Below are positions 42,763 through 50,194 of a stretch of 64,000 bases of DNA, in pieces. Source of the DNA: Pararoseomonas baculiformis (GTDB lineage: Bacteria > Pseudomonadota > Alphaproteobacteria > Acetobacterales > Acetobacteraceae); contig NZ_JAGIZB010000004.1 of NCBI RefSeq assembly GCF_017813395.1, positions 209,496 to 273,495 on the forward strand. Reading direction: 5' to 3'. The position numbers and the translations under genes are program-made. Within the stretch, counting starts at the first letter, position 1, and each line of letters starts with the position of its first letter. The notes under the pieces are model-generated. The model saw nothing but the letters and a program-made list of their open reading frames with translations. It did no database searches and was not told the DNA's origin.

Positions 42763-43520
42763 CGGGAGATTCGCTTGTTCGGGGCGGCGCGGCGGGTCGC
42801 GGTGGTGTTGCCGGCAGCGGGGCTGCGGCGGGGCTGCGCCTTCTTCGCCGTGGCCTGGCGGGGCGCGGCGGACTTGCCCGCCGGCCTTGCCTTGCGCGCC
42901 GCGGCCGGACGCTTCGCAGAGGCTTTCGGTGCCGCGGCCGTCTTGCGGGGAGCGGCGGCCTCGGCGGCGGCGGCCCGGCGGGCAGGCGCCTTGGATTTGG
43001 TGGTGGACGGCTTGCGCGGCGCGCTGGCCGCCTTCGCTGTGGCCGTCGCCGGGGCCCGCTTCGCGGCCGCCGGGCGCCGCTTGCCCGCCGCCGTCCCGCT
43101 TTCCTTCGTGGCGGAGCCTGCGTGATCCCGCGCCTTCGCCGCCTTGCGCGCCACATCCGCGGGCTGGCGGGAAAACTGCTTTCCCTTGGCCGTGTCACGC
43201 CGCTTGGCGGCGGTAGTGCGGGCATATTCCTCGTCGGTCAGGGATTCGCGGGCCTTGCGGGGCAGGTAGCGCTCGCCTGTCTCGCCGCTCTTGCTGCCCG
43301 ACTTCGTGCCCCACTCCTCCTTGGTCCACTGCGTCAGGTGGTTGGCCTCGCTCTTGCGGCCCTCATAGGCGCCGCCGGCCTTCTTGTATTCCTGCACGGC
43401 GAGCTGCGCCTTGCGCGCGGACCATTCGCCGGCATCGCCACCCTTGCTCCCGCGCATGATGCGGGCCTTCACCTTCTCCCAGAGTTTCGGATCGGTCCTC
43501 TGCGCCGTGCCGGATGCCAT
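42759..43520 (-). CDS. DUF5872-like protein with histone H1-like Lys/Ala-rich tail
   Basis: Protein of 253 aa with two parts. Residues 1-110 form a small domain (WEKVKARIMRGSKGGDAGEW, SARKAQLAVQEYKKAGG, LTQWTKEEWGTKSG, YLPRKARESLTDEEYA) that I assign to DUF5872. Residues 115-253 are almost only Ala, Lys, Arg, Pro and Thr with repeated AAKR/AAAPRK units, like the tail of bacterial histone H1-like proteins, and probably bind DNA. The tail is built from short low-complexity repeats. Overlaps the DUF3140 gene by 4 bases. Function is not known. Confidence 0.8.
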   Translation of the reverse strand: MASGTAQRTDPKLWEKVKARIMRGSKGGDAGEWSARKAQLAVQEYKKAGGAYEGRKSEANHLTQWTKEEWGTKSGSKSGETGERYLPRKARESLTDEEYARTTAAKRRDTAKGKQFSRQPADVARKAAKARDHAGSATKESGTAAGKRRPAAAKRAPATATAKAASAPRKPSTTKSKAPARRAAAAEAAAPRKTAAAPKASAKRPAAARKARPAGKSAAPRQATAKKAQPRRSPAAGNTTATRRAAPNKRISR

Positions 43521-43574
43521 GCCGCGATCCTCCGTGATCCGCCGGCCAACGCCGCGCGAATCGGCAAGGTTGCC

Positions 43575-44414
43575 TCAGGGAAGGAAGAGCAGCCGCGCGC
43601 GCCCGGTGAGGCTTTCGCCCCGCGCAAGGCGCACCATGTCTCCGAGTTCGGAGAGAAATGGCCGGTTCGCCGCATCGGGGACATGGCTCACCGGCTCGGC
43701 ACAGAGAATGCCCGCGCCGCGCGGCGCGAAGACCTGGATGTTGCGGGACCAGGCCTCCTCGCCCCGCAACAGGAAGCAAGCCTCGCCGAGGGTAAGGCGC
43801 GCTCCGCCATCCCAGCCCGTGAAATGCGTGTCGAGACCTACGAAGACCTCCTCCCCGCCATCCAGCCCGGACGAGGCGACGGCCTCCACCGGCAGGTTCC
43901 GCTCGTCGCGCAGCAGCATGCCCGTGGCGTGGAAGGCGAGCCGCGTTCCGGGCGGGCGGGCGAAGAACGGATGCCAGCCCGTGCCGAAGGGAACGCCATC
44001 CATGCCGCGATTGGTCACGGAAAGGCTGATGGCGAAATCCTCGCCGAGCGCGATCTCCATCCTCGCCTGGTAGCGATAGGGGCCGTCCTCGATGGACTGG
44101 ACCAGGACGGCCAGGGCGGGTTCGCTTCGCTCCACCTCCCAGGGGTGCTCGCGCGAAAGCCCGTGCAACGCCGTGCGCTCCGCCACGCGATTGCAGGGGA
44201 AGTGATGCAGGCCGCCCGGATGCGGCAGCCGCCCCTCGTCCAGCCGGTTCGTCCAGGGCAGCATGAGAAAGGCGCCGGCCCAGTGGTCGTTGGGATCGGC
44301 GCCTTCGGGCAGGGGGACGAGAACATCCCGGCCGGCATGGGTGAGGGCCGCCAGGGCGCCGCCGCGCCCGGGCAGCAGGGCGGCGCGCCAGGCGCCGCCT
44401 GCGATATCCAGCAC
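43575..44414 (-). CDS. Aldose 1-epimerase family protein
   Basis: Galactose-mutarotase-fold protein (279 aa) that interconverts alpha and beta anomers of a sugar. Family signs are WAGAFLMLPWTNRLDEGRL, LHGLSREHPWEV (catalytic His region), VTNRGMDGVPFGTGWHPFF (second His), and a Glu near the C-terminus. It lies 7 bases after the uronate dehydrogenase gene. In that setting it probably supplies the anomer of galacturonate or glucuronate that the dehydrogenase oxidises, as suggested by operon order. A second epimerase-like protein is at 58400. Confidence 0.85.
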   Translation of the reverse strand: MLDIAGGAWRAALLPGRGGALAALTHAGRDVLVPLPEGADPNDHWAGAFLMLPWTNRLDEGRLPHPGGLHHFPCNRVAERTALHGLSREHPWEVERSEPALAVLVQSIEDGPYRYQARMEIALGEDFAISLSVTNRGMDGVPFGTGWHPFFARPPGTRLAFHATGMLLRDERNLPVEAVASSGLDGGEEVFVGLDTHFTGWDGGARLTLGEACFLLRGEEAWSRNIQVFAPRGAGILCAEPVSHVPDAANRPFLSELGDMVRLARGESLTGRARLLFLP

Positions 44415-44421
44415 CGGCGGC

Positions 44422-45267
44422 TCAATCCAGCGAGAACTGGTCCTTCGGCGAAGGCTTGTCCCTTGTGTAGTCCATGGCGGTGTAGCCGCCGCCCTGGTAG
44501 CGCTCCGTCACCGGATCGCCCGAGAGCTTGCCGCCCACCTTGCCGCGGAAGTCCTCGGCGCTGTCCTCGGGTTCCCAGCCGATGCGGTCCCGGTGGTCCT
44601 TGCCCCAATAGGTCGCAGGATTCTTCGAGGCGCCCCAGACCACGGCATGGCCGATGCGCGGCGCGGAGAGGAACTTGTCCATCATCCGCGCGAGGTCGGC
44701 ATAGGACAGCCAGGTGGAGAGCATGCGGGCATCGGCCGGCTCGGGGAAGGAGGAGCCGATGCGGACATTGAGGTTCTCCACCCCGTGCTTGTCCCAGTAG
44801 AGGCGCCCCATCAGCTCCCCATAGGCCTTGGAAAGGCCGTAGAAGCTGTCCGGGCGGAAGGCGCAATCGGCATCCAGCAACTCGCCATTGCCGGCCGGGC
44901 GCTCATGGAAGCCGATGGCGTGGTTGCTGCTGGCGAAGAGCACGCGTGCCTTCTCGCGCCGCGCCGCTTCATAGATGTGATAGAGGCCGCGGAGATTGGG
45001 GCCCAGCACCACCTCGAACGGATGCTCCGTGCTGATCCCGCCGAAATGCAGGATCGCCTGGCAGACCTCGGCGAGGCGGAGGATGGTGGGGCCGTCATTC
45101 AGGTCCGCCTTCGTGAACACCACCCCCTCCGGCAGCGCATCCGGGAAGGGGGCGATGTCGGTCAGGCGAAGCTTCCAGCCGGACGCGGCCAGGGCGGGCA
45201 CCAGGGCCCGGCCCAGATTGCCGGACGCCCCGGTGAGAAGGACAGGCCGGTCCTTCGAAGCGCTCAT
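44422..45267 (-). CDS. udh: Uronate dehydrogenase
   Basis: NAD-dependent short-chain type enzyme (281 aa) oxidising glucuronate/galacturonate to the aldarolactone. The nucleotide motif is LLTGASGNLGRAL. The catalytic YxxxK is in DSFYGLSKAYGELMGR, and ASSNHAIGFH supplies the Ser. The VRIGSSFPEPADARMLSTW and WYG-like VVWGASKNPATYW stretches match the Agrobacterium-type uronate dehydrogenase (~265 aa). Encoded downstream of a TRAP transporter and upstream of an epimerase, it fits an oxidative hexuronate pathway. No aldarate dehydratase lies in the window. Confidence 0.85.
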   Translation of the reverse strand: MSASKDRPVLLTGASGNLGRALVPALAASGWKLRLTDIAPFPDALPEGVVFTKADLNDGPTILRLAEVCQAILHFGGISTEHPFEVVLGPNLRGLYHIYEAARREKARVLFASSNHAIGFHERPAGNGELLDADCAFRPDSFYGLSKAYGELMGRLYWDKHGVENLNVRIGSSFPEPADARMLSTWLSYADLARMMDKFLSAPRIGHAVVWGASKNPATYWGKDHRDRIGWEPEDSAEDFRGKVGGKLSGDPVTERYQGGGYTAMDYTRDKPSPKDQFSLD

Positions 45268-45314
45268 CAGATCAGTCCTTATCGGGGAATCAGGCCGGCA
45301 TGGTGGCGCGGACC

Positions 45315-45336
45315 GGGGGCGCCGTGAAGCGCCCCC
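45315..45336. other. 8-bp inverted repeat between dctM and udh
   Basis: GGGGGCGC (45315-45322), loop CGTGAA, GCGCCCCC (45329-45336). It lies between the dctM stop and the udh start inside one minus-strand operon. No T-run follows on the minus strand, so it may stabilise the transporter mRNA or dampen read-through rather than terminate. Confidence 0.5.
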
Positions 45337-45351
45337 GCCGTGAATCGGCGC

Positions 45352-46650
45352 CTAGCTGCCATAGCCAAGGGCGAGGCGCGGAATGGTGAGGGAAACCGCC
45401 GGCCAGTAGGTGGTGAGCGCCAGCGCAAGCAGGATGGCGCAGTAGAAAGGCACGATGGTCTTCAGCACATGCTCGATCGGGATGCGCCCGATGGCGCAGC
45501 CCACGAAGAGCACCGCGCCCACCGGCGGTGTGGTGAGTCCCATGCCGAGATTCATCATCATCACCATGCCGAACTGCACGGGGTCCATGCCAATGGACTG
45601 CACGACGGGCAGGAAGATTGGGGTGGTGATCAGGATGAGTGGCGCCATGTCCATCACGCAGCCCAGCAGCAGGAGCGCCACGTTGATCAGCAGCAGGATG
45701 ACGATCGGGTTGTCGCTGATGGAGAGCATCGCCGCCGTCAGCATGTCGGCGAACTGGTACAACGCCAGGAGATAGGCGAAGGCGCTGGCGGTGCCGACCA
45801 GCAGCATGACGATGGCCGTGGTGCGGACCGAGGCCGCGACCGAGATCTTGAAGTTCTCCCAGGTCAGGCCGCGATAGACGATCAGCGTGACCAGCACCGC
45901 CCAGATCGCGCCGAAAGCCGCGCTTTCCGTAACAGTGAAGACGCCGGAGAGCACGCCGCCGAGGATGATCACCGCCGTCATCATGCCGGGCAGCGCATCG
46001 ATGAAGCTCCAGGCCAGCGCCCTGAAACCCGCCCAGGGCTCGGCCGGGTAGCCGCGCTTCACGGCGATGATATAGGCCGTGGTGGCGAGGCAGAGGCACA
46101 TCAGCACGCCCGGCACGATGCCCGCCAGGAACAGGGCGGAAACCGAGATGCCGCCGCCCGCCGCCAGCGAGTAGATGATCATGTTGTGGCTGGGCGGGAT
46201 CATGATGCCCGCGATGGAGGATGTGGCCGTGACGGCCACGGCATAATCCGTGCCGTAGCCCTTCTCCTTCATGGCGGGAATGAGCAGGGTGCCGACTGCG
46301 GAGGCGTCGGCGACCGCCGAGCCCGAGATGCCGCCGAACAGCATCGACGCGGTGACATCCACGACGCCGAGGCCACCGCGCATCCACCCCACGAAGCCGG
46401 ATGCGACATTGATGAGGCGACGCGCGATGCCGCCATGCATCATGATCTCGCCGGCGAAGATGAAGAAGGGAATGGCGAGGAGCGAGAAGATGCTCATGCC
46501 CGCCGTCATCTGCTGGAAGGCGACGGCGGGATTAATGTCTTCCCACATGAAGCCGACCAGGGCTGCGACGCCCAGGGTGAAGGCCACCGGCAAGCCGGTG
46601 ACGATCCCCGCGATGAAGATCGCGAAGATGATGATCAGGCCGGTTTCCAA
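45352..46650 (-). CDS. TRAP transporter large permease (DctM)
   Basis: Large membrane subunit (432 aa) of a tripartite ATP-independent periplasmic transporter, driven by a cation gradient. About 12 hydrophobic segments; family marks include FFIFAGEIMMHGGIARRLI, GGISGSAVADASAVGTLLIP, and ITTPIFLPVVQSIGMDPVQFG. The frame continues upstream inside dctQ without a usable start; a TTG at 46650 has GGAG 8 bases ahead and gives the normal length. It lies 5 bases from the dctQ stop. With udh downstream the solute is probably a hexuronate. Confidence 0.9.
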   Translation of the reverse strand: METGLIIIFAIFIAGIVTGLPVAFTLGVAALVGFMWEDINPAVAFQQMTAGMSIFSLLAIPFFIFAGEIMMHGGIARRLINVASGFVGWMRGGLGVVDVTASMLFGGISGSAVADASAVGTLLIPAMKEKGYGTDYAVAVTATSSIAGIMIPPSHNMIIYSLAAGGGISVSALFLAGIVPGVLMCLCLATTAYIIAVKRGYPAEPWAGFRALAWSFIDALPGMMTAVIILGGVLSGVFTVTESAAFGAIWAVLVTLIVYRGLTWENFKISVAASVRTTAIVMLLVGTASAFAYLLALYQFADMLTAAMLSISDNPIVILLLINVALLLLGCVMDMAPLILITTPIFLPVVQSIGMDPVQFGMVMMMNLGMGLTTPPVGAVLFVGCAIGRIPIEHVLKTIVPFYCAILLALALTTYWPAVSLTIPRLALGYGS

Positions 46651-46655
46651 GGAGG

Positions 46656-47162
46656 CTACTCCAGGGTGACGATGGTGGCTTCGGGTTGGTTTGCGCCAGT
46701 GATGTCGCGCAGCACCTGTTCGGCGGCGAAAAGAGCGATCAGGATGCCGCCGATGATAAGGGGCATATAGGTCCAGGCCTGGCTGACGCCGATGAGCGGG
46801 ATGCGGATGGCCCAGGCTGTCTCGACCAGTTCCTGGGAATAATAGGCCATCGCGATGCCGAAGAGGCCCACCGCGGCATCGCAGCCGACCATGACCCAGC
46901 GCTGCACGCGGCGCGGCAGCGCCTCGCGGAACCCGACGACGGAGAGGTGGAAGCGCTCGCGCACTCCCACCGCCGCGACGGGGAGGGAAATGGCGAGCAC
47001 GATGAGCACCGCCGCCCGCTCGACCCAGGTGGGCGTATCGTTCAGCACGTAGCGGCCGAACACCATCCATCCCGTGATGGCCACGAGAAAGATGAGCGCG
47101 GCGCCGGCCACCACGATGACGATCCGGCAGAGCAGGTCGAACAGGCGGGATACGGCGTTCAT
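46656..47162 (-). CDS. TRAP transporter small permease (DctQ)
   Basis: Small membrane subunit (168 aa) with four hydrophobic segments (IVIVVAGAALIFLVAITGWM, VLIVLAISLPVAAVGV, AAVGLFGIAMAYYS, MPLIIGGILIALFAAEQVL). The WVERAAVLIVLAISLP and RERFHLSVV regions are DctQ-like. Lies between dctP (17-base gap) and dctM (5-base gap), the standard order. Confidence 0.9.
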   Translation of the reverse strand: MNAVSRLFDLLCRIVIVVAGAALIFLVAITGWMVFGRYVLNDTPTWVERAAVLIVLAISLPVAAVGVRERFHLSVVGFREALPRRVQRWVMVGCDAAVGLFGIAMAYYSQELVETAWAIRIPLIGVSQAWTYMPLIIGGILIALFAAEQVLRDITGANQPEATIVTLE

Positions 47163-47179
47163 GCTCTCAGGCCGCCCTC

Positions 47180-48160
47180 TCAGCGCGCTTCGCGGATCCG
47201 CCGCACCAACTCGGCCATGCGCGGATCAGAGGCATACTTGGCATAGACCGGCTCCATCAGCCGCGCCCAGGGGGAGCGGTCCGTGATGTCGATCACCTGA
47301 ACGCCTGCGGCAATGACCTTCTCGCGGCTGACCCGCTCGCGCTCGGCCCAGAGTTGGCGCTGGTAGGCCGCGCTCTCGCGGGCGGCGGTGCGAAGGATCT
47401 CGCGGTCAGCCGGGTTCAGCCGGTTCCAGCGCTGGCGGGAGACGGCCAGGATCTCCGGCACGTTGGAGTGCTCGGTGGTGGTGAAGTAACGCGCCACCTC
47501 GAAGTGACGGCTGCTCTCATAGGAGGGCCAGTTGTTCTCGGCCGCGTCGAGCACGCCGGACTGGAGGGAGGTATAGACCTCGCCATAGGGCAGCGGCGTC
47601 GCGTTGGCGCCGAGGGCCCGCATGATGTCGATCCAAAGGTCGGAGGTCTGCACGCGGATCTTCAGCCCGCGCATGTCCTCGGGCGTGCGGATGGGGCGGC
47701 GGCCATACATGCTGCGGGCGCCGGCATCGTACCAGGCGAGCACGACGAAGCCCGCCTTCTCCAGGTCCTCGCCGACCGTATCGCCGATCGGGCCGTCCAC
47801 GACCATGTGCTGGTGCGCCACGTCGCGGAAGATGAAGGGCAGCGTCAGCACCTGGGTGGACGGGACGATGTTGTTCAGCCCGCTCATGTTGAACTCGGCG
47901 AAGTCGATGCTGCCGATTCGCATCTGCTGGATCGCCTCGTCCTGCTGGCCGAGCTGCGCGGAGTGGTAGGTGCGCATGCGGATGCGGTTGTTGGTGCGCT
48001 GCGCGACGAGTTCCGTGAAGCGGTCCATGCCGCGGGACACGGGGTAGTCAGGCGGGTGGATGTTCCAGCCGCGCCACTCCTGCGCCTGGCTCGGGGTGGA
48101 GATCCATGGCAACGCGGCAAGCGCGGCCGCGGCCGCGAAACGGACGGCGCGACGGAACAT
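47180..48160 (-). CDS. TRAP transporter solute-binding protein (DctP)
   Basis: Periplasmic receptor (326 aa) of the DctP family. The signal peptide (MFRRAVRFAAAAALAALPWI, cut near AQA) is followed by YHSAQLGQQDEAIQQMRIGSIDFAE, and by the conserved arginine region MRGLKIRVQTSDLWIDIMRALGANATPLPYGEVYTSLQSG that binds the solute carboxylate. This fits a sugar-acid ligand. First gene of the dctPQM-udh-epimerase operon, divergent from the amidase gene across about 150 bases that must hold both promoters. Confidence 0.92.
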   Translation of the reverse strand: MFRRAVRFAAAAALAALPWISTPSQAQEWRGWNIHPPDYPVSRGMDRFTELVAQRTNNRIRMRTYHSAQLGQQDEAIQQMRIGSIDFAEFNMSGLNNIVPSTQVLTLPFIFRDVAHQHMVVDGPIGDTVGEDLEKAGFVVLAWYDAGARSMYGRRPIRTPEDMRGLKIRVQTSDLWIDIMRALGANATPLPYGEVYTSLQSGVLDAAENNWPSYESSRHFEVARYFTTTEHSNVPEILAVSRQRWNRLNPADREILRTAARESAAYQRQLWAERERVSREKVIAAGVQVIDITDRSPWARLMEPVYAKYASDPRMAELVRRIREAR

Positions 48161-48309
48161 CTTGGAACTCCTCCAGACTGCCGGGGCGAATAACCCTCTG
48201 GTTACGCGCAGCGTGCGGCGGCTGCGGCAGCGCTGTCAACGGCCCATCCCGGCGCTGGCGGAAAGGATGGGTTCTGGACGCGCCACCTGCCCCCGGCGAG
48301 GATGGGGGA

Positions 48310-49662
48310 ATGCGACAGACGATCGAAGACGCCGCCCGCGCGCTGGCGGAAGGCACGACCAGCGCGGCACGCCTGACAGAGGAGGCACTCGCGCGGATCG
48401 CGTCCCCCTCGGGCGAGGGAGGGCGTGCCTTCGTGCAGGTACAGGCCGAGGCAGCCATGGCCGCCGCCGGCGCCATGGACACGCTCCGGCGCGTGGGGCG
48501 GGCGCCGGGCGCCTATGCCGGCATCCCCATCAGCATCAAGGACCTGTTCGACCAGGCCGGGATCGTCACCACCGCCGGCTCCATGGCACGGCGCAACGAG
48601 CAGCCCGCCGCCGCCACCGCCCCTGCGATCGCACGGCTTGAGCGCGCGGGCTTCGTGGTGCTCGGGCGGACCAACATGGTGGAATTCGCCTTCTCCGGCA
48701 CGGGGCTGAACCCGCATCACGGCACCCCGCTTTCCCCCTATGGGCGCGAAACGGGGCATGCGCCCGGCGGCTCCTCCTCCGGGGCGGCGGTGGCCGTGGC
48801 GGATGGCATGGGCTTCGGAGCGATCGGCTCCGACACGGGCGGCTCCTGCCGCGTGCCCGCCGCGCTCTGCGGGATCACGGGCTTCAAGCCCACCTCGCAC
48901 CGCGTGCCCACGGCGGGTGCCTTCCCGCTCTCCACCTCCCTGGACAGCATCGGGCCACTGGCGCCGAGCGTCGCCTGCTGCGCGGTGCTGGACGCGGTGA
49001 TGGCGGGGGCGGAGGACCCTACCCCGCCCCCCGCCCTGCCGCTGGAAGGGCTGAGGCTGGGCCTGCCGAGTTCGACCTTTCTGTTCGATGGCCTTTCCCA
49101 GCCCGTGATCGCCGCCTTCGACATCGCGCTGCGCCGGCTGGAAGCCGCCGGTGCGAAGCTGATCGACGTGTCCCTGCCTGAAATCGCGGAAATCCCTGCC
49201 GCCAATGCCACGGGCGGCTTCGCGGCCGCCGAATCCTGGGCGCTGCACCGGGAGCTGATCGGACGTTCCCGCGACCTCTACGACCCGCTGATCCTCGCGC
49301 GCATCGAGCGCGGCTCCGGCATGAGTGCGGCGGATCTCATCGTGCTCATGGCGGAGCGGCGGCGGATCATGGCCGCCCTGGCCCCGCGGACCGCGCCCTT
49401 CGACGCCATCATCGCCCCGACCTGCCCGCTGACGCCCCCGGCGATCGAGGAACTGGCCACGGCGGAGGCGTTCAACCGCATCAACCTCCTCCTGCTCCGC
49501 AACACCGCAGTGGCCAACTTCCTGGACCGCTGCTCCGTCAGCATGCCCTGCCATGAGGAAGGCCAGGCGCCGGTTGGGCTGATGCTGGTCGGCGAGCATG
49601 GCGGGGACACGCGGCTCTTCAGCGTGGCGCAGGCGGTCGAGGCCGCGCTGCGACAGGGCTGA
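48310..49662 (+). CDS. Amidase (amidase-signature family)
   Basis: Hydrolase (450 aa) with the Ser-cisSer-Lys triad of the amidase-signature family: Lys in PISIKDLFDQAG, the cis-Ser in APGGSSSGAAVAVADG, and nucleophile Ser in IGSDTGGSCRVPAALCG. GITGFKPTSHRVPTAGAFPLS follows as usual. It could be an indoleacetamide hydrolase, urea amidolyase-like enzyme or GatA paralogue; the length and lack of gatC/gatB nearby speak against GatA. The ATG at 48310 follows AGGATGGGGGA. The next gene starts 26 bases downstream. Confidence 0.88.
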   Translation: MRQTIEDAARALAEGTTSAARLTEEALARIASPSGEGGRAFVQVQAEAAMAAAGAMDTLRRVGRAPGAYAGIPISIKDLFDQAGIVTTAGSMARRNEQPAAATAPAIARLERAGFVVLGRTNMVEFAFSGTGLNPHHGTPLSPYGRETGHAPGGSSSGAAVAVADGMGFGAIGSDTGGSCRVPAALCGITGFKPTSHRVPTAGAFPLSTSLDSIGPLAPSVACCAVLDAVMAGAEDPTPPPALPLEGLRLGLPSSTFLFDGLSQPVIAAFDIALRRLEAAGAKLIDVSLPEIAEIPAANATGGFAAAESWALHRELIGRSRDLYDPLILARIERGSGMSAADLIVLMAERRRIMAALAPRTAPFDAIIAPTCPLTPPAIEELATAEAFNRINLLLLRNTAVANFLDRCSVSMPCHEEGQAPVGLMLVGEHGGDTRLFSVAQAVEAALRQG

Positions 49663-49688
49663 GCGGCCAAGGCGCAGGAGGAAGGGGC

Positions 49689-50165
49689 TTGGTCCGCTCG
49701 CATCTGCCTGAGGCCATCTCGAACGCCGAGTTACTGCTCCGCATCGGGCTGGGAGCCCTGCTCGGCATGCTCCTCGGCCTGGACCGGGAGATACGCGGCA
49801 TCGCGGCGGGGGTGCGGACGCATGGGCTGGTGGCACTCAGCGCCTCGGCCGTCACTGCCTCGGGCCTGCTGCTCTACGCCGAGGTGCGGAGCGGGGGTGG
49901 GGATGCCGATCCGCTCCGCGTGGTGCAAGGGATCTACCAGGCCATCGGCTTCATCGGCGCGGGCCTGGTTTTCGCGCATCACGGCCGGGTCCATAACCTG
50001 ACCAGCGCCGCCAGCATCACCCTGGCCACGGCTGTCGGCATCACCGCCGGGGCAGGGCAGTTCGCCCTCTCCGCCATGTCGGCCGTGCTGGGCATCGTCA
50101 TCCTGACCGTGGTGCGGATGGCCGAGCGGTTGATCCCGGGCAGTCGCAAGGCGGAGGAGGACTGA
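49689..50165 (+). CDS. MgtC/SapB family membrane protein
   Basis: Inner-membrane protein (158 aa) with four to five hydrophobic segments. The MgtC family core is LLRIGLGALLGMLLGLDREIRG, GVRTHGLVALSASAV, IYQAIGFIGAGLVF, and VHNLTSAASITLATAVGI. It lacks the C-terminal cytosolic domain of Salmonella MgtC, so it is the short form. MgtC proteins influence Mg homeostasis and ATP synthase activity in some bacteria; the role here is unknown. Starts at TTG with AGGAGGAAGGGG directly upstream. Convergent with the molybdenum hydroxylase operon. Confidence 0.88.
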   Translation: MVRSHLPEAISNAELLLRIGLGALLGMLLGLDREIRGIAAGVRTHGLVALSASAVTASGLLLYAEVRSGGGDADPLRVVQGIYQAIGFIGAGLVFAHHGRVHNLTSAASITLATAVGITAGAGQFALSAMSAVLGIVILTVVRMAERLIPGSRKAEED

Positions 50166-50194
50166 TCCCCCTCCGCCCGCGGCGCCTCGGTGGC

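Noticed and set aside
42780..43150. Repetitive GC-rich tract as a possible repeat array or CRISPR
   Set aside because: It is the coding sequence of the Lys/Ala-rich histone-like tail; repeats are codon-level and have no spacers.
45340..46770. Plus-strand frame rich in His/Asp/Gln opposite dctM
   Set aside because: Antisense mirror of membrane-protein codons; composition typical of a shadow frame.
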